Positions 1 to 8,000 of a stretch of DNA of 34,725 nt are shown here, piece by piece. Every line of letters starts with the position of its first letter. Position 1 is the stretch's first letter. Source of the DNA: Acidimicrobiales bacterium (GTDB lineage Bacteria > Actinomycetota > Acidimicrobiia > Acidimicrobiales > GCA-2861595); the NCBI GenBank assembly GCA_036262515.1, contig DATAIT010000123.1:1-34725 (forward strand). The letters are read 5' to 3'. The notes under the pieces were generated by a model. That model did no database searches. It saw only the letters and a list, made by a program, of their open reading frames with translations, and had not been told where the DNA came from. Both the position numbers and the translations under genes were made by a program.

Positions 1-777
1 ATGGGTGCGGCAGCGCTGCCAGCTGGCCTCGCCCAGCACGGCGGCGATGGCCGCCTTGATGCCGCCGTGGGCGTCGGAGACGACCAGCTCCACCCCGGCG
101 AGGCCTCGGGCCACCAGGGAGCGCAGGAAGGCCGTCCACGCCGCGGTGTCCTCGGTGGTGACGATGTCGAAGCCGATGATCTCCCGCCGCCCCTCGGCGT
201 TCACCGAGGTGGCGATCACGGCCGAGACGTTGACCACCCGGCCGCCCTCACGGACCTTCTGGGTGAGGGCGTCTATCCACAGGTAGCGATAGGGGCCGGC
301 GTCGAGGGGGCGTTCCCGGAACTCGGTGACCTTGGCGTCGAGCTCGGCGGCCATCCTCGACACCTCGGACTTGGAGATGCCGTCGATGCCCATGGCCCGC
401 ACCAGGTCGTCGACCCGGCGAGTGGACACGCCCTCGACGTAGGCCTGGCCGATCACCGCCACCAGCGCCTGCTCGGCCCGACGACGGGGCACCAGCAGCC
501 AGTCCGGGCGGTAGCTGCCTTCCCGCAGCTTGGGGATGGCCAGGTCGATGGTGCCCACCCGGGTGTCCCAGGGGCGCTGGCGGTAGCCGTTGCGGGAGTT
601 GACCCGCTCCTCGCTCCGCTCGTTGTAGCCGGCCTCGCACAGCATCGAGGCGTGCGCCGACATCAGCGTCTCGGCGAACGCCGCCAGCAGGGCCCTGGCC
701 AGGTCGCCGTCACCGTCCTCGGCGGTCAGGTGCTTGCTCAGCCACGCGCCGGGGTCGATAGTTGTAGGGACTGTCAC
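1..777 (-). CDS. IS256-family (mutator-type) transposase, C-terminal part off the window
   Basis: The frame encodes the first 259 residues of a DDE transposase that catalyses movement of its own element; the family is usually about 400 residues. The first catalytic Asp lies in LWIDALTQKVREGGR, the second in ELVVSDAHGGIKAAI, and WQRCRTH follows at the window edge. N-terminal motifs typical of the family are also present (SRNGYRQRPWDTRVGTIDL and the VSTRRVDDLVRAMG region). The GTG start at 777 is preceded by a strong GAGGAGG Shine-Dalgarno sequence 6 nt away. No frameshift or stop is seen, so the copy looks intact as far as it goes. The catalytic Glu should lie beyond the window. Confidence 0.93.
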   Translation of the reverse strand, partial: MTVPTTIDPGAWLSKHLTAEDGDGDLARALLAAFAETLMSAHASMLCEAGYNERSEERVNSRNGYRQRPWDTRVGTIDLAIPKLREGSYRPDWLLVPRRRAEQALVAVIGQAYVEGVSTRRVDDLVRAMGIDGISKSEVSRMAAELDAKVTEFRERPLDAGPYRYLWIDALTQKVREGGRVVNVSAVIATSVNAEGRREIIGFDIVTTEDTAAWTAFLRSLVARGLAGVELVVSDAHGGIKAAIAAVLGEASWQRCRTH

Positions 778-896
778 CGTGTTCCTCCTCAAGTCGTTGT
801 TGTGGAACTTCTTCTTGAGGTTGACGCGGTGACCGTCGCGTCCGGTGGACCCTCAGGCCTTCACCGGCTCGTACACCACTTCCTGGGACTCAACTC
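1..896 (-). mobile_element. IS256-family insertion sequence, 5' part only
   Basis: The element is identified by the transposase it encodes, which reads leftwards and leaves the window. Between the transposase start and about position 896 lies roughly 120 bp of leader. Read on the minus strand, that leader begins GAGTTGAGTCCCAGGAAGTG, which resembles the terminal region of other IS256-family elements as I remember them. I therefore place the left end near 896, give or take about 15 bp. The other end is outside the window, so inverted repeats and the target duplication cannot be confirmed. Confidence 0.65.
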
Positions 897-1133
897 GGAT
901 TGGACGCGGACCATCTGAAACGGGGAGATACGGCGGGTCACGACCGGACACCAAAAGCCCTAGTCAGAGGCACTTTCTGCGGATATCCCCAGGTCAGAAA
1001 ACCCCCCTCGAAAGTTCATGCTCTACTACGACATCTAGGCCGTTTTCGGGCTCTGAACGGGCGACGCCTCCGGTTCTTTTCCCGAAACACGACACCAGGT
1101 GTCGCCGAACTGGAAAAGAAGCCGGCCGTGACC
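897..1133. other. gene-free flank between the IS element and the XRE-cupin gene
   Basis: About 240 bp, noticeably richer in A and T than the rest of the window, with runs such as cagaaaacccccc and ttcttttcccg. No open frame with a plausible start and ribosome-binding site, no tRNA, and no clear long inverted repeat was found. It lies between the IS end and the 3' end of the regulator gene at 1134, and may be remnant DNA at the insertion site. Confidence 0.4.
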
Positions 1134-1715
1134 CTACGTCGCCTGGCCGGCACCGGCGCCGGTATGGACGTGGGCGCGCTGGCCGTCGCGGTCGAAGATC
1201 ATGACGAGCTCGGCCGGCCCGTCGACGGCGGCGAAGGCGTGCGGGGTCATGGTGGTGAATTCGGCTGCCTCGCCGGCCTCGACGACGATGTCCCGCTCGC
1301 CGAGCGACAAGCGCACGCGACCCTCCATGACGAAGAACCAGTCGTGACCCGGATGCACGCGCTGCTGGGGCGCCGTGCGGGTCGGTTGGAGACGCATCTT
1401 GACGGCGATCGTGCTCGCCGTCGGTCGGCTGAGCATCCAGGTCGTCCGCGTGCCCGACCTGCTCGGCGTAGGGCGGACGACGACGTCCTCGTCGTCCCGA
1501 ACGTCGAGCAGGGCGTCAAGGCCGACGTGCAGAGCGGACGCGAGAGGCAGCAGGACGTCCAGGCTGATCGTGCGCTTGCCGGTCTCGACCCGGCTGATGG
1601 TCGAGGGGCTCAGGTTGGTGCGCGCCGCCAGCTCGTCGAGCGACAGCCCCAGGGTCGTGCGGAGGCTTCGCAGGCGGCTCCTTACCGATCGCTCGATCTC
1701 GTCGGACTCGACCAT
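1134..1715 (-). CDS. XRE-family transcriptional regulator with C-terminal cupin domain
   Basis: A 193-residue DNA-binding regulator. Residues about 5-65 form an XRE helix-turn-helix (LGLSLDELAARTNLSPSTISRVETGKR is its core). Residues about 110-190 form a small beta-barrel cupin with the HPGHDWFFVMEGRVRL stretch and a later TPHAF histidine, which in this family senses a small ligand or metal. The start MVESDEIERSV was chosen because the family normally begins just before the helix-turn-helix; an upstream ATG at 1754 in the same frame would add 13 residues. It is divergent from the flavoprotein-methyltransferase fusion gene at 1789, and a 17-bp inverted repeat lies between them, so it probably represses or activates that gene and itself. 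The ligand is unknown. Confidence 0.9.
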   Translation of the reverse strand: MVESDEIERSVRSRLRSLRTTLGLSLDELAARTNLSPSTISRVETGKRTISLDVLLPLASALHVGLDALLDVRDDEDVVVRPTPSRSGTRTTWMLSRPTASTIAVKMRLQPTRTAPQQRVHPGHDWFFVMEGRVRLSLGERDIVVEAGEAAEFTTMTPHAFAAVDGPAELVMIFDRDGQRAHVHTGAGAGQAT

Positions 1716-1730
1716 GTTCTCCACCGGCTC

Positions 1731-1747
1731 CTTGCGAATACCGCAAG
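1731..1747. promoter_or_regulatory. inverted repeat, candidate operator of the XRE-cupin regulator
   Basis: CTTGCG-AATAC-CGCAAG is a perfect 6-bp inverted repeat with a 5-bp spacer. It lies 15 bp upstream of the regulator start (1715) and 41 bp upstream of the fusion gene start (1789). XRE-type dimers bind symmetric sites of this size, and the position suits control of both divergent genes. Binding is inferred. Confidence 0.5.
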
Positions 1748-1771
1748 ACCTCATGCGGACTCAGCATCGAC

Positions 1772-1781
1772 ACGGTACCGT
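1772..1781 (+). promoter_or_regulatory. -10 element TACCGT inside a 10-bp palindrome
   Basis: ACGGTACCGT is a perfect palindrome whose right half supplies the -10 hexamer TACCGT (1776-1781), 7 nt before the ATG at 1789. This predicts a leaderless or nearly leaderless transcript for the fusion gene. The identical 10-mer recurs upstream of the MFS exporter at 32227-32236. Confidence 0.45.
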
Positions 1782-1788
1782 CCACGGC

Positions 1789-3423
1789 ATGGGGGACCAC
1801 ACAACCCGCGTCGTCGAGCGGCACTGCGACGTCGCCGTCGTCGGAGGATCGGGCGCCGGACTGGCCGCTGCCCTGCAGCTGGCGCGCCAGCGCCGGGGGG
1901 TCATCGTCGTCGACGCCGGTGAACCGCGAAACGCCCCCGCGGCACACATGCACGGCTACCTGGGGCTCGAAGGGGCTGCGCCGTCGGCTCTCATCACCGC
2001 CGGCCGCGCCGAGGTCCGCAGCTACGGCGGCGAGATCCTCGCCGGTCGTGCCAATCGTGTGACCCGCACCGATGACGGCCACTTCCGAGTCGAGCTGGTG
2101 GGCGGCCACTCGATCGTCGCCCGACGGGTCGTTGCCGCGACCGGTCTGGTAGACCAGCTCCCGGACATCGAGGGCCTCGCCGAGCACTGGGGACGCGACG
2201 TCATCCACTGTCCGTTCTGCCACGGGTTCGAGGTTCGCGACCGGCGCGTCGTCCAGATCGTCACCCATCCCATGGGACTGCACACGGCCCCGCTGTTCCG
2301 CCAGCTCAGCGCCCGCTTCACCATCGTGCTCCACGACGGTGTAGACGTGGACGCCGCCGAGCTCGACGAGATGCGGGCCGCCGGCGTGGCGATCATCCGC
2401 CACCGCGTGCGCCGCATCGTCACCGGTGACGACGGGCGCGTCGCCGCCGTCGAGCTGGTCGACCACGAGCGCATCGAGGCCGACGCGGTCGTCGTCACCC
2501 CCCGGTTCCACGCCCGCGCCGAACCGTTCGCCGACGTCGGTCTCCGGCCGATGCCCCACCCGACGGGAATCGGAGACGTCGTGGAGACCGATGCGGGAGG
2601 CGAGACCGCAGTCCCCCGCGTCTTCGCATGCGGCAACGTCACCGATCCGAGCCAGCAAGTGCTGCAGGCGGCCGCCCACGGCAGCCGCGTCGGTGTCATG
2701 GTGAGCTTCAGCCTCGCCCACGAGGACATCCGCGCCGCGGCCCGACCAGCGTCCAACCAGGCCGACTGGGACCACCGCTACGGAAGCGACCACCTGTGGA
2801 GCGGGAACCCGAACGGCACGCTCGTCAACGAGGTCAGCGGCGTCACCCCTGGAAGCGCCCTCGACGTCGGCGCCGGCGAAGGCGCCGACGCGATCTGGCT
2901 GGCCGAGCAGGGCTGGCGCGTGACCGCCAACGACATCTCGCAGCGCGCCCTGCACCGGCTCAGCGCCGAGGCCGAGCGCCGCGGCCTGCGCGTCGACTGT
3001 CATCGTGAGGACGCCAACGCGCTCGATGCGTTCGAACCACGGGCATTCGACCTTGTCTCCGCGCAGTACGCCTCGATCTCCCGGACGCCCGACGGCCGCG
3101 CCGTTCGCAACCTGCTCGACGCCGTCGCTCCGGACGGCACGCTGCTCGTCGTGAGCCACGATCTCGAGCCGATGCGCGCACGGGTGGACACGCGCACCCA
3201 CAGCCAGGCCTTCGATCCCGACGCCTACGTGCGGGTCGAGGACGTCGCAGCCGCGCTCGCCGGCTCCCCGGACTGGGACGTCGAGGTCCACGAGAAGCGG
3301 GCCAGGCCGCCAGGAGCCGCGTCGGCGTCGCGGCATGTCGACGACGTCGTGCTCCGCGCCCGCCGTCGCACCGTCGACGCCGTCGCATCCCCCCGACCCG
3401 TGCCGCCCACCGCACGGGGGTAG
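1789..3423 (+). CDS. bifunctional FAD/NAD(P)-dependent oxidoreductase and SAM-dependent methyltransferase
   Basis: A 544-residue two-domain protein. Residues 1-315 resemble thioredoxin reductase: an FAD-binding GGSGAGLAAALQLAR near residue 18, the redox pair C141-P-F-C144 in HCPFCHGFEVRD, and a terminal FAD motif ACGNVTDPSQQVLQAAAHG. Residues from about 324 form a class I methyltransferase, with SAM motif I LDVGAGEGADAIWLAEQG and the acidic motif II region VTANDIS. Fusions of this architecture are annotated in other actinobacteria, but I know of no assigned substrate. A plausible idea is oxidation of a dithiol substrate coupled to S-methylation, by analogy with enzymes that form disulfides or methylate thiols in dithiolopyrrolone and gliotoxin pathways; that is inference. 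The start ATG sits 7 nt after a -10 box. The last ~15 residues are low-complexity. Confidence 0.9.
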   Translation: MGDHTTRVVERHCDVAVVGGSGAGLAAALQLARQRRGVIVVDAGEPRNAPAAHMHGYLGLEGAAPSALITAGRAEVRSYGGEILAGRANRVTRTDDGHFRVELVGGHSIVARRVVAATGLVDQLPDIEGLAEHWGRDVIHCPFCHGFEVRDRRVVQIVTHPMGLHTAPLFRQLSARFTIVLHDGVDVDAAELDEMRAAGVAIIRHRVRRIVTGDDGRVAAVELVDHERIEADAVVVTPRFHARAEPFADVGLRPMPHPTGIGDVVETDAGGETAVPRVFACGNVTDPSQQVLQAAAHGSRVGVMVSFSLAHEDIRAAARPASNQADWDHRYGSDHLWSGNPNGTLVNEVSGVTPGSALDVGAGEGADAIWLAEQGWRVTANDISQRALHRLSAEAERRGLRVDCHREDANALDAFEPRAFDLVSAQYASISRTPDGRAVRNLLDAVAPDGTLLVVSHDLEPMRARVDTRTHSQAFDPDAYVRVEDVAAALAGSPDWDVEVHEKRARPPGAASASRHVDDVVLRARRRTVDAVASPRPVPPTARG

Positions 3424-3570
3424 CGGTTGCCGAGGCGCCTGGCAAGCCCGTTCGGCCGCGACCAGGAGGATTTCGCCCGACCGGCGAATTTCCGCTTGCC
3501 TCCAGAACGCCCGAAATGTCAGAATCGTTCGGTCACCTGCCTCCACCCCCCTTGGAGACAGAGAAGACGT

Positions 3571-3803
3571 CAACAGCCCCGTCCCCACCCGAGGGCCGGG
3601 GCTGTTGCCGTTCCGGCGCCAACGCGGGGGCAGAAGATGGGGCTCGGGGAGCGTGTCGAGACGAAAGGGACGAACGTCTCGAGACCTGGGGTGCGCCAAG
3701 GTGCTCCCCGAGCCGGTACTCCCAGTATCGGCACACCGGCCCAGCGTCGACAAGACCGGCAGCCACCCTTTCGTCGGGGGCGCTAGCACCCCCGCGAAGC
3801 GGG
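3571..3803. ncRNA. candidate structured RNA locus, family not recognised
   Basis: The 461-bp gap between 3424 and 3884 contains several perfect helices. (1) An 11-bp stem at 3571-3581 with 3597-3607. (2) A 12-bp stem, GGCTCGGGGAGC at 3641-3652 with 3703-3714, that encloses two smaller hairpins: TCGAGACG 3656-3663 with 3675-3682, and ACCT 3684-3687 with AGGT 3699-3702. Together these make a three-way junction. (3) TACT-ccc-AGTA at 3717-3727, and an alternative GCCGGT 3712-3717 with 3735-3740 that competes with the 12-bp stem. (4) CCCGC-gaa-GCGGG at 3791-3803. None matches tmRNA, RNase P, SRP RNA or a riboswitch I can recognise. No U-tract follows, so neither the strand nor the ends can be fixed. 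The downstream gene has its own leaderless promoter, so this is probably not its leader. Confidence 0.4.
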
Positions 3804-3872
3804 CAGAAGGCGTCGGGCATTCACATTCAGGCCAGATCCGGTCCGGTCCGCCAGCCCGTCACACCCCATCGT

Positions 3873-3878
3873 TAGCCT
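3873..3878 (+). promoter_or_regulatory. -10 box TAGCCT, leaderless promoter of the HD hydrolase gene
   Basis: TAGCCT is followed by exactly 6 nt and then the ATG at 3885. The transcript would therefore begin at the A of the start codon. No Shine-Dalgarno sequence is present, which fits leaderless translation. Confidence 0.55.
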
Positions 3879-3884
3879 GTCTCC

Positions 3885-4994
3885 ATGCCGCCGGACCTCT
3901 TCGCCACCGCCCACCAGGGCATGGCCGTCGGGCCCGCACCGCACGGGCTGGGCACCCGCCAGGCCCGTGAGCAACTCGAGCACGCCATGCTGGCTCCGGG
4001 CGCCACCCGCTCGGTCGGTGCCGGCAACCGAGCCCGACAGGAGGAGCCCGACGCGTTCCGGACCTGTTTCGAGCGCGACCTCGACCGCATCCACCACTCG
4101 CGGCCCTTCCGGCGCCTGGCCGGCAAGTGCCAGGTCTTCATCGCCCCCGGCGACGACCATCTGCGCACGCGGCTGACGCACGCCGTCGAGGTCGCACAGG
4201 TGGCCGTCGGCATGGCCCGGCCGGCGGGCCTCAACGTGGCGCTCACGGCGGCGGCCGCCACTGCGCACGACTGCGGCCACGGCCCGGCCGGGCACGCGTC
4301 GGAGGCGGCGTTCTCGCCCTTCCTCGACGGCGGCTACCACCACGCCGTCTATGGCGCCGACGTCGTCCTCGCACCCCTCAATCTGTGCGCCGAGACGCTC
4401 GACGCCGTCCGCAACCACTCGTGGAACCGGCCCGCGCCGCTCACCCCCGAGGGGGAGGTGGTGGCGTGGGCCGACCGCATCGCCTACGTGTGCCACGACT
4501 TCGAGGACGCGGTTCGGGCCGGGATCGTCGACCCTGATGACCTGCCCGACGAGGTCGCGGCCGTGGTCGGGCGCCGCCGGTCGGCACAGATCGACGCCAT
4601 GATCACCGCCGTCCTCGACACCATCGCCACGACGGGCCGGGTCGGCATGCGCACCTCGGAGGCCGAGGCGTTGGCCGCCTTCCGGGCGTTCAACTTCGAG
4701 CGCATCTACCTACGCCCGGCCTCGGTCCTGCAGGCCGAACGCGTCGTCGAGCTCCTGCGGTCGCTCACCCACTGGTACGCCGACCACCCGAAGGCCATCG
4801 ACGACGTCGGTCCGGCTCGCCCCGCCGGTCACGCGGCGGCCCCGGGCGGCGGTCGCTCCGACGGGGCCGTCGACGGGGCCGATCCGGTGATCGCCGCCGT
4901 CCGCCACGTGAGCGGGATGACCGACCGCTACGCCCTCCGCATGGCGGTGGAAGTGCTGGGGTGGGACCCCGACAAGCTTCCGAAAGGCGTTTGA
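3885..4994 (+). CDS. dgt: HD-domain dNTP triphosphohydrolase (dGTPase-like)
   Basis: A 369-residue soluble hydrolase of the dGTPase/SAMHD1-like family, which cleaves deoxynucleoside triphosphates to the nucleoside and triphosphate. The HD metal-binding set is complete: H99 (LTHAVEVAQVA), H128-D129 (AHDCGHGPAGH) and D197 (WADRIAYVCHD). The family N-terminal segment FRTCFERDLDRIHHSRPFRRL is also present, as is the KCQVF stretch that follows it. About 40 residues near 310-340 are rich in Gly, Ala and Pro and look like a lineage-specific insertion. In many actinobacteria the gene precedes dnaG; here the next gene is a GGDEF-EAL protein instead. Expression is probably from the leaderless promoter just upstream. 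Confidence 0.9.
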   Translation: MPPDLFATAHQGMAVGPAPHGLGTRQAREQLEHAMLAPGATRSVGAGNRARQEEPDAFRTCFERDLDRIHHSRPFRRLAGKCQVFIAPGDDHLRTRLTHAVEVAQVAVGMARPAGLNVALTAAAATAHDCGHGPAGHASEAAFSPFLDGGYHHAVYGADVVLAPLNLCAETLDAVRNHSWNRPAPLTPEGEVVAWADRIAYVCHDFEDAVRAGIVDPDDLPDEVAAVVGRRRSAQIDAMITAVLDTIATTGRVGMRTSEAEALAAFRAFNFERIYLRPASVLQAERVVELLRSLTHWYADHPKAIDDVGPARPAGHAAAPGGGRSDGAVDGADPVIAAVRHVSGMTDRYALRMAVEVLGWDPDKLPKGV

Positions 4995-5059
4995 AACCCT
5001 CGAAGCCGACGAATGCCGTATCATGTTCGTCGATCGGCGGATGAAAGGGATCGGGACGC

Positions 5060-8000
5060 GTGGGCTGGAAGATGTTCGGCTTCGCCGGCGTCGTCGTTGG
5101 CGTGACCCATTTCACGGTGCTGTCGTCCGACGCACGCGGCGCGGCGTACCTCGGCCTCGCCGTGTCCAGCGTCGGCGCCATGGTGGTGGGGATCCGCCGC
5201 AACCGGCCGGAGTCGGCGGCCGCCTGGTACGTCCTGACCGCCGGTGTGGGCGTGTTCCTGCTCGGCGACTGCGCGTTCTACTTCTACAAGCTCGTCCGCC
5301 ACGTCGAGCGACCGTTTCCCTCCATCGCCGACGCGTTCTTCCTGGGCAGCTACCCGATCCTCATCGCCGGGTTGCTGCTGCTCATCCGCCGGCGGAACCC
5401 GGGCGGCGACCGCACCAGCCTCATCGACGCCTGCATGATCGCCACCGGCATGGCGCTGCTGACCGAGGTGTACCTCATCGCTCCCACGTTGGCCGACTCC
5501 GCCCCCTGGCTCGAGCGGGCCATCTCCGTCAGCTACCCCCTGGCCGACGTGGCGCTGCTGGCGGTGGCCGCCCGGCTCACCATGACGACCGGCAGCCGCC
5601 GGCCCGCCTACTGGCTGCTGGTCGTGGCACTGCTGTCGCTTCTCGCCGCCGACATCGGGTACGCCGTCAACCAGCTCACCGGCACGTTCGAGCTCGGCAG
5701 CCCGTTCGACGCCGGCTGGATGGGGTTCTACTTCTTCAGCGGCCTGGCTGCCCTCCATCCGTCCATGGCCACCATCGCCGACGCAGGGCCCGAGCGGGGC
5801 GACCGATCGGCCCGGCGCCGGCTCGGCGTGCTGGGCGTGGTGGTGCTGGTGGCGCCGGCCGTGCTGGCCGTCGAGGCGGCGCGCGCCCGGTACGACGACG
5901 TGGAGTTCATCGCCGCCGCGTCGGTGGTGCTGTCAGTGCTCGTGCTGGCCAGGATGGGGCGCCTGCTGTCATCGCTGGCGGCCACGGCCACGAGCGAGCG
6001 CACCCTGCGATCGGCGGCCGCCGCCCTGGCTGGCGGCACCGACCGACGGAGCATCTACGCCGCCGCCCTGCGGGCCGTCCACGAGGTGGCGGCCGACGGC
6101 GGATGTGCCGCCCACCTGGCCATGTGGTCGAGCGCCGACGTGGTGAAGAGCGCGGCGAACGCCCCCATCGGGCGCGACCGACCCGGCGACCGGCCGGACC
6201 CCGACGGCAGCTCCGAGGGCAGCTCCGATGGCGTGCGCACCGCGCCCATGGAGCAGGCCTCGGAGGCGCCCATCTCCCTCGTCGAGCTCGACGCCATCCT
6301 CAACGACAGGACCGGCCCCACCGGCGGCCGGCGCCGGCAGTACGCCGAGGTTCTCCCGGTCCTGGTGATGGACGAGCTCGTCGGGGCGTTCGTGCTCCAG
6401 TCCGACCGGCCGGTGCCCCATCCGCTGTGCAGGGCCGTCGACACGCTCAGCACCCAGGTCAGCCTCGCCCTCGAGCGCCTCGTCCTGTCCGACGACCTGC
6501 ACCAGCGCCGGGGCGAGGCACGGTTCCGGTCGCTCGTGCACAACTCGTCCGACGTCATCACCGTCGTCGACGCCGACTCCACGGTCCGCTACCACACGCC
6601 CTCCTCCAGGGAGGTCCTCGGCTACGACACCGACGAGTTGCTCGGCGCGCGCCTGCTCGACCTGATCCACCCGAGCGACGTCCCGCTCGCCGTTGCCCTG
6701 TTCGACGAGGCGGCCGACGGCATCGGGCCTGTGGCCCTGCGGGCCCGGCGGGCGGACGGCTCGACGGTGGACGTGGAGGCGATCAGCGACAACCTCCTCG
6801 ACGACCCCAACGTGCACGGCGTCGTGGTCACCTTGCGGGACGTCAGCGTGCGAAAGGAGCTCGAGCGCACGCTCACCCACCAGGCCTTCCACGACTCGCT
6901 GACCGGGCTGGCCAACCGGGCGCTGTTCATCGACCGCGTCGAGCACGCACTCCAGCGGCGCGGCCGCGCCGAGGACGAGATGGCGGTGCTGTTCCTCGAC
7001 CTCGACGACTTCAAGACGGTGAACGACAGTCTGGGCCACGCCGTCGGCGACGAGCTGCTCCAGGGCGTCGCGCGCCGGCTCGATGCCTCGTGCCGGCCGG
7101 CCGACACCACCGCCCGGTTGGGCGGCGACGAGTTCGCCGTGCTCCTCGAGGGCATGGAGAGCAGCGAGGACACCTTCCTGGCCACCCGCCGCCTCCTCGA
7201 CGCGCTGCGCGAGCCGTTCACGCTCGAGGGCAAGGCGGTCGACATCCACGCCAGCGTCGGGATCGCGTTCGCCGACGACGACGACCTCAGGTCCGAGGAG
7301 CTGCTCCGCAACGCCGACATCGCCATGTACATGGCCAAGAGCCGCAACACCGGCAGCTACGAGGTGTTCGAGCCCCAGATGCACGAAGCGGCCATCCGCC
7401 GGCTCGACCTGATGGCCGACCTCCAGCGCGCCGTCGACAACGGCGACTTCGTCCTCCACTACCAGCCCATCGTCGCCCTCGACACGGGCCGGCCGGTGGC
7501 GTTCGAGGCACTCGTGCGCTGGCAGCACCCCGTGCGCGGGCTGCTCGGTCCGGCCGAGTTCATCCCGCTGGCCGAGGAGACCAACCTCATCCTCCCCCTC
7601 GGGCGCTGGGTGCTCGAGTACGCGTGCCGGCAGGCCCGCTCGTGGTACGCCCAGCACGGCACCACCATGAGCGTGAACCTGTCCCAGAAGCAGCTGGCGT
7701 CCCCGGACGTCGAATCTGAGGTCGCCGAGATACTCCGCCGCACGGATGTGGCGCCTGCCTCGATCACGCTGGAGGTCACCGAGAGCATGGTGATGCACGA
7801 CGTCGAGCGGACGGTGGCCGTGCTCGGCCGGCTCCGCAACCTCGGGGTGCGGGTGGCCATCGACGATTTCGGCACCGGCTATTCGTCTCTGGCGGTGCTC
7901 CGGGAGCTCCCGATCGACGTGCTGAAGATCGACAAGGCGTTCGTCGACGGCGTCGGTTCGTCCTCTCAGGACAGCGTCCTGGTGTCGACGGTGATCGACC

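Noticed and set aside
1516..3789. Long open frame on the minus strand (757 codons) opposite the flavoprotein-methyltransferase gene
   Set aside because: It is a GC-bias shadow. Its translation has no recognisable domain, while the plus strand encodes clear FAD and SAM motifs.
3600..3810. tmRNA, RNase P RNA or SRP RNA
   Set aside because: None of the signature sequences is found on either strand (the GAGGAAAGUC of RNase P, the tRNA-like ends of tmRNA, the GGAAGNAGC-type loop of SRP RNA).
3533..3820. 95-codon minus-strand frame across the structured RNA locus
   Set aside because: It is explained by the GC-rich helices; it has no ribosome-binding site and no family resemblance.
4991..5024. TTGAAA (4991-4996) and TATCAT (5019-5024) as a promoter for the GGDEF-EAL gene
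   Set aside because: The 22-bp spacing is too long for a standard promoter, and the TTGAAA overlaps the stop codon of the preceding gene.
5023..7719. 898-codon open frame on the plus strand overlapping the GGDEF-EAL gene, and an 807-codon frame opposite it
   Set aside because: Both translations are Arg/Pro/Ala-rich without domains; the GGDEF and EAL motifs fix the true frame.
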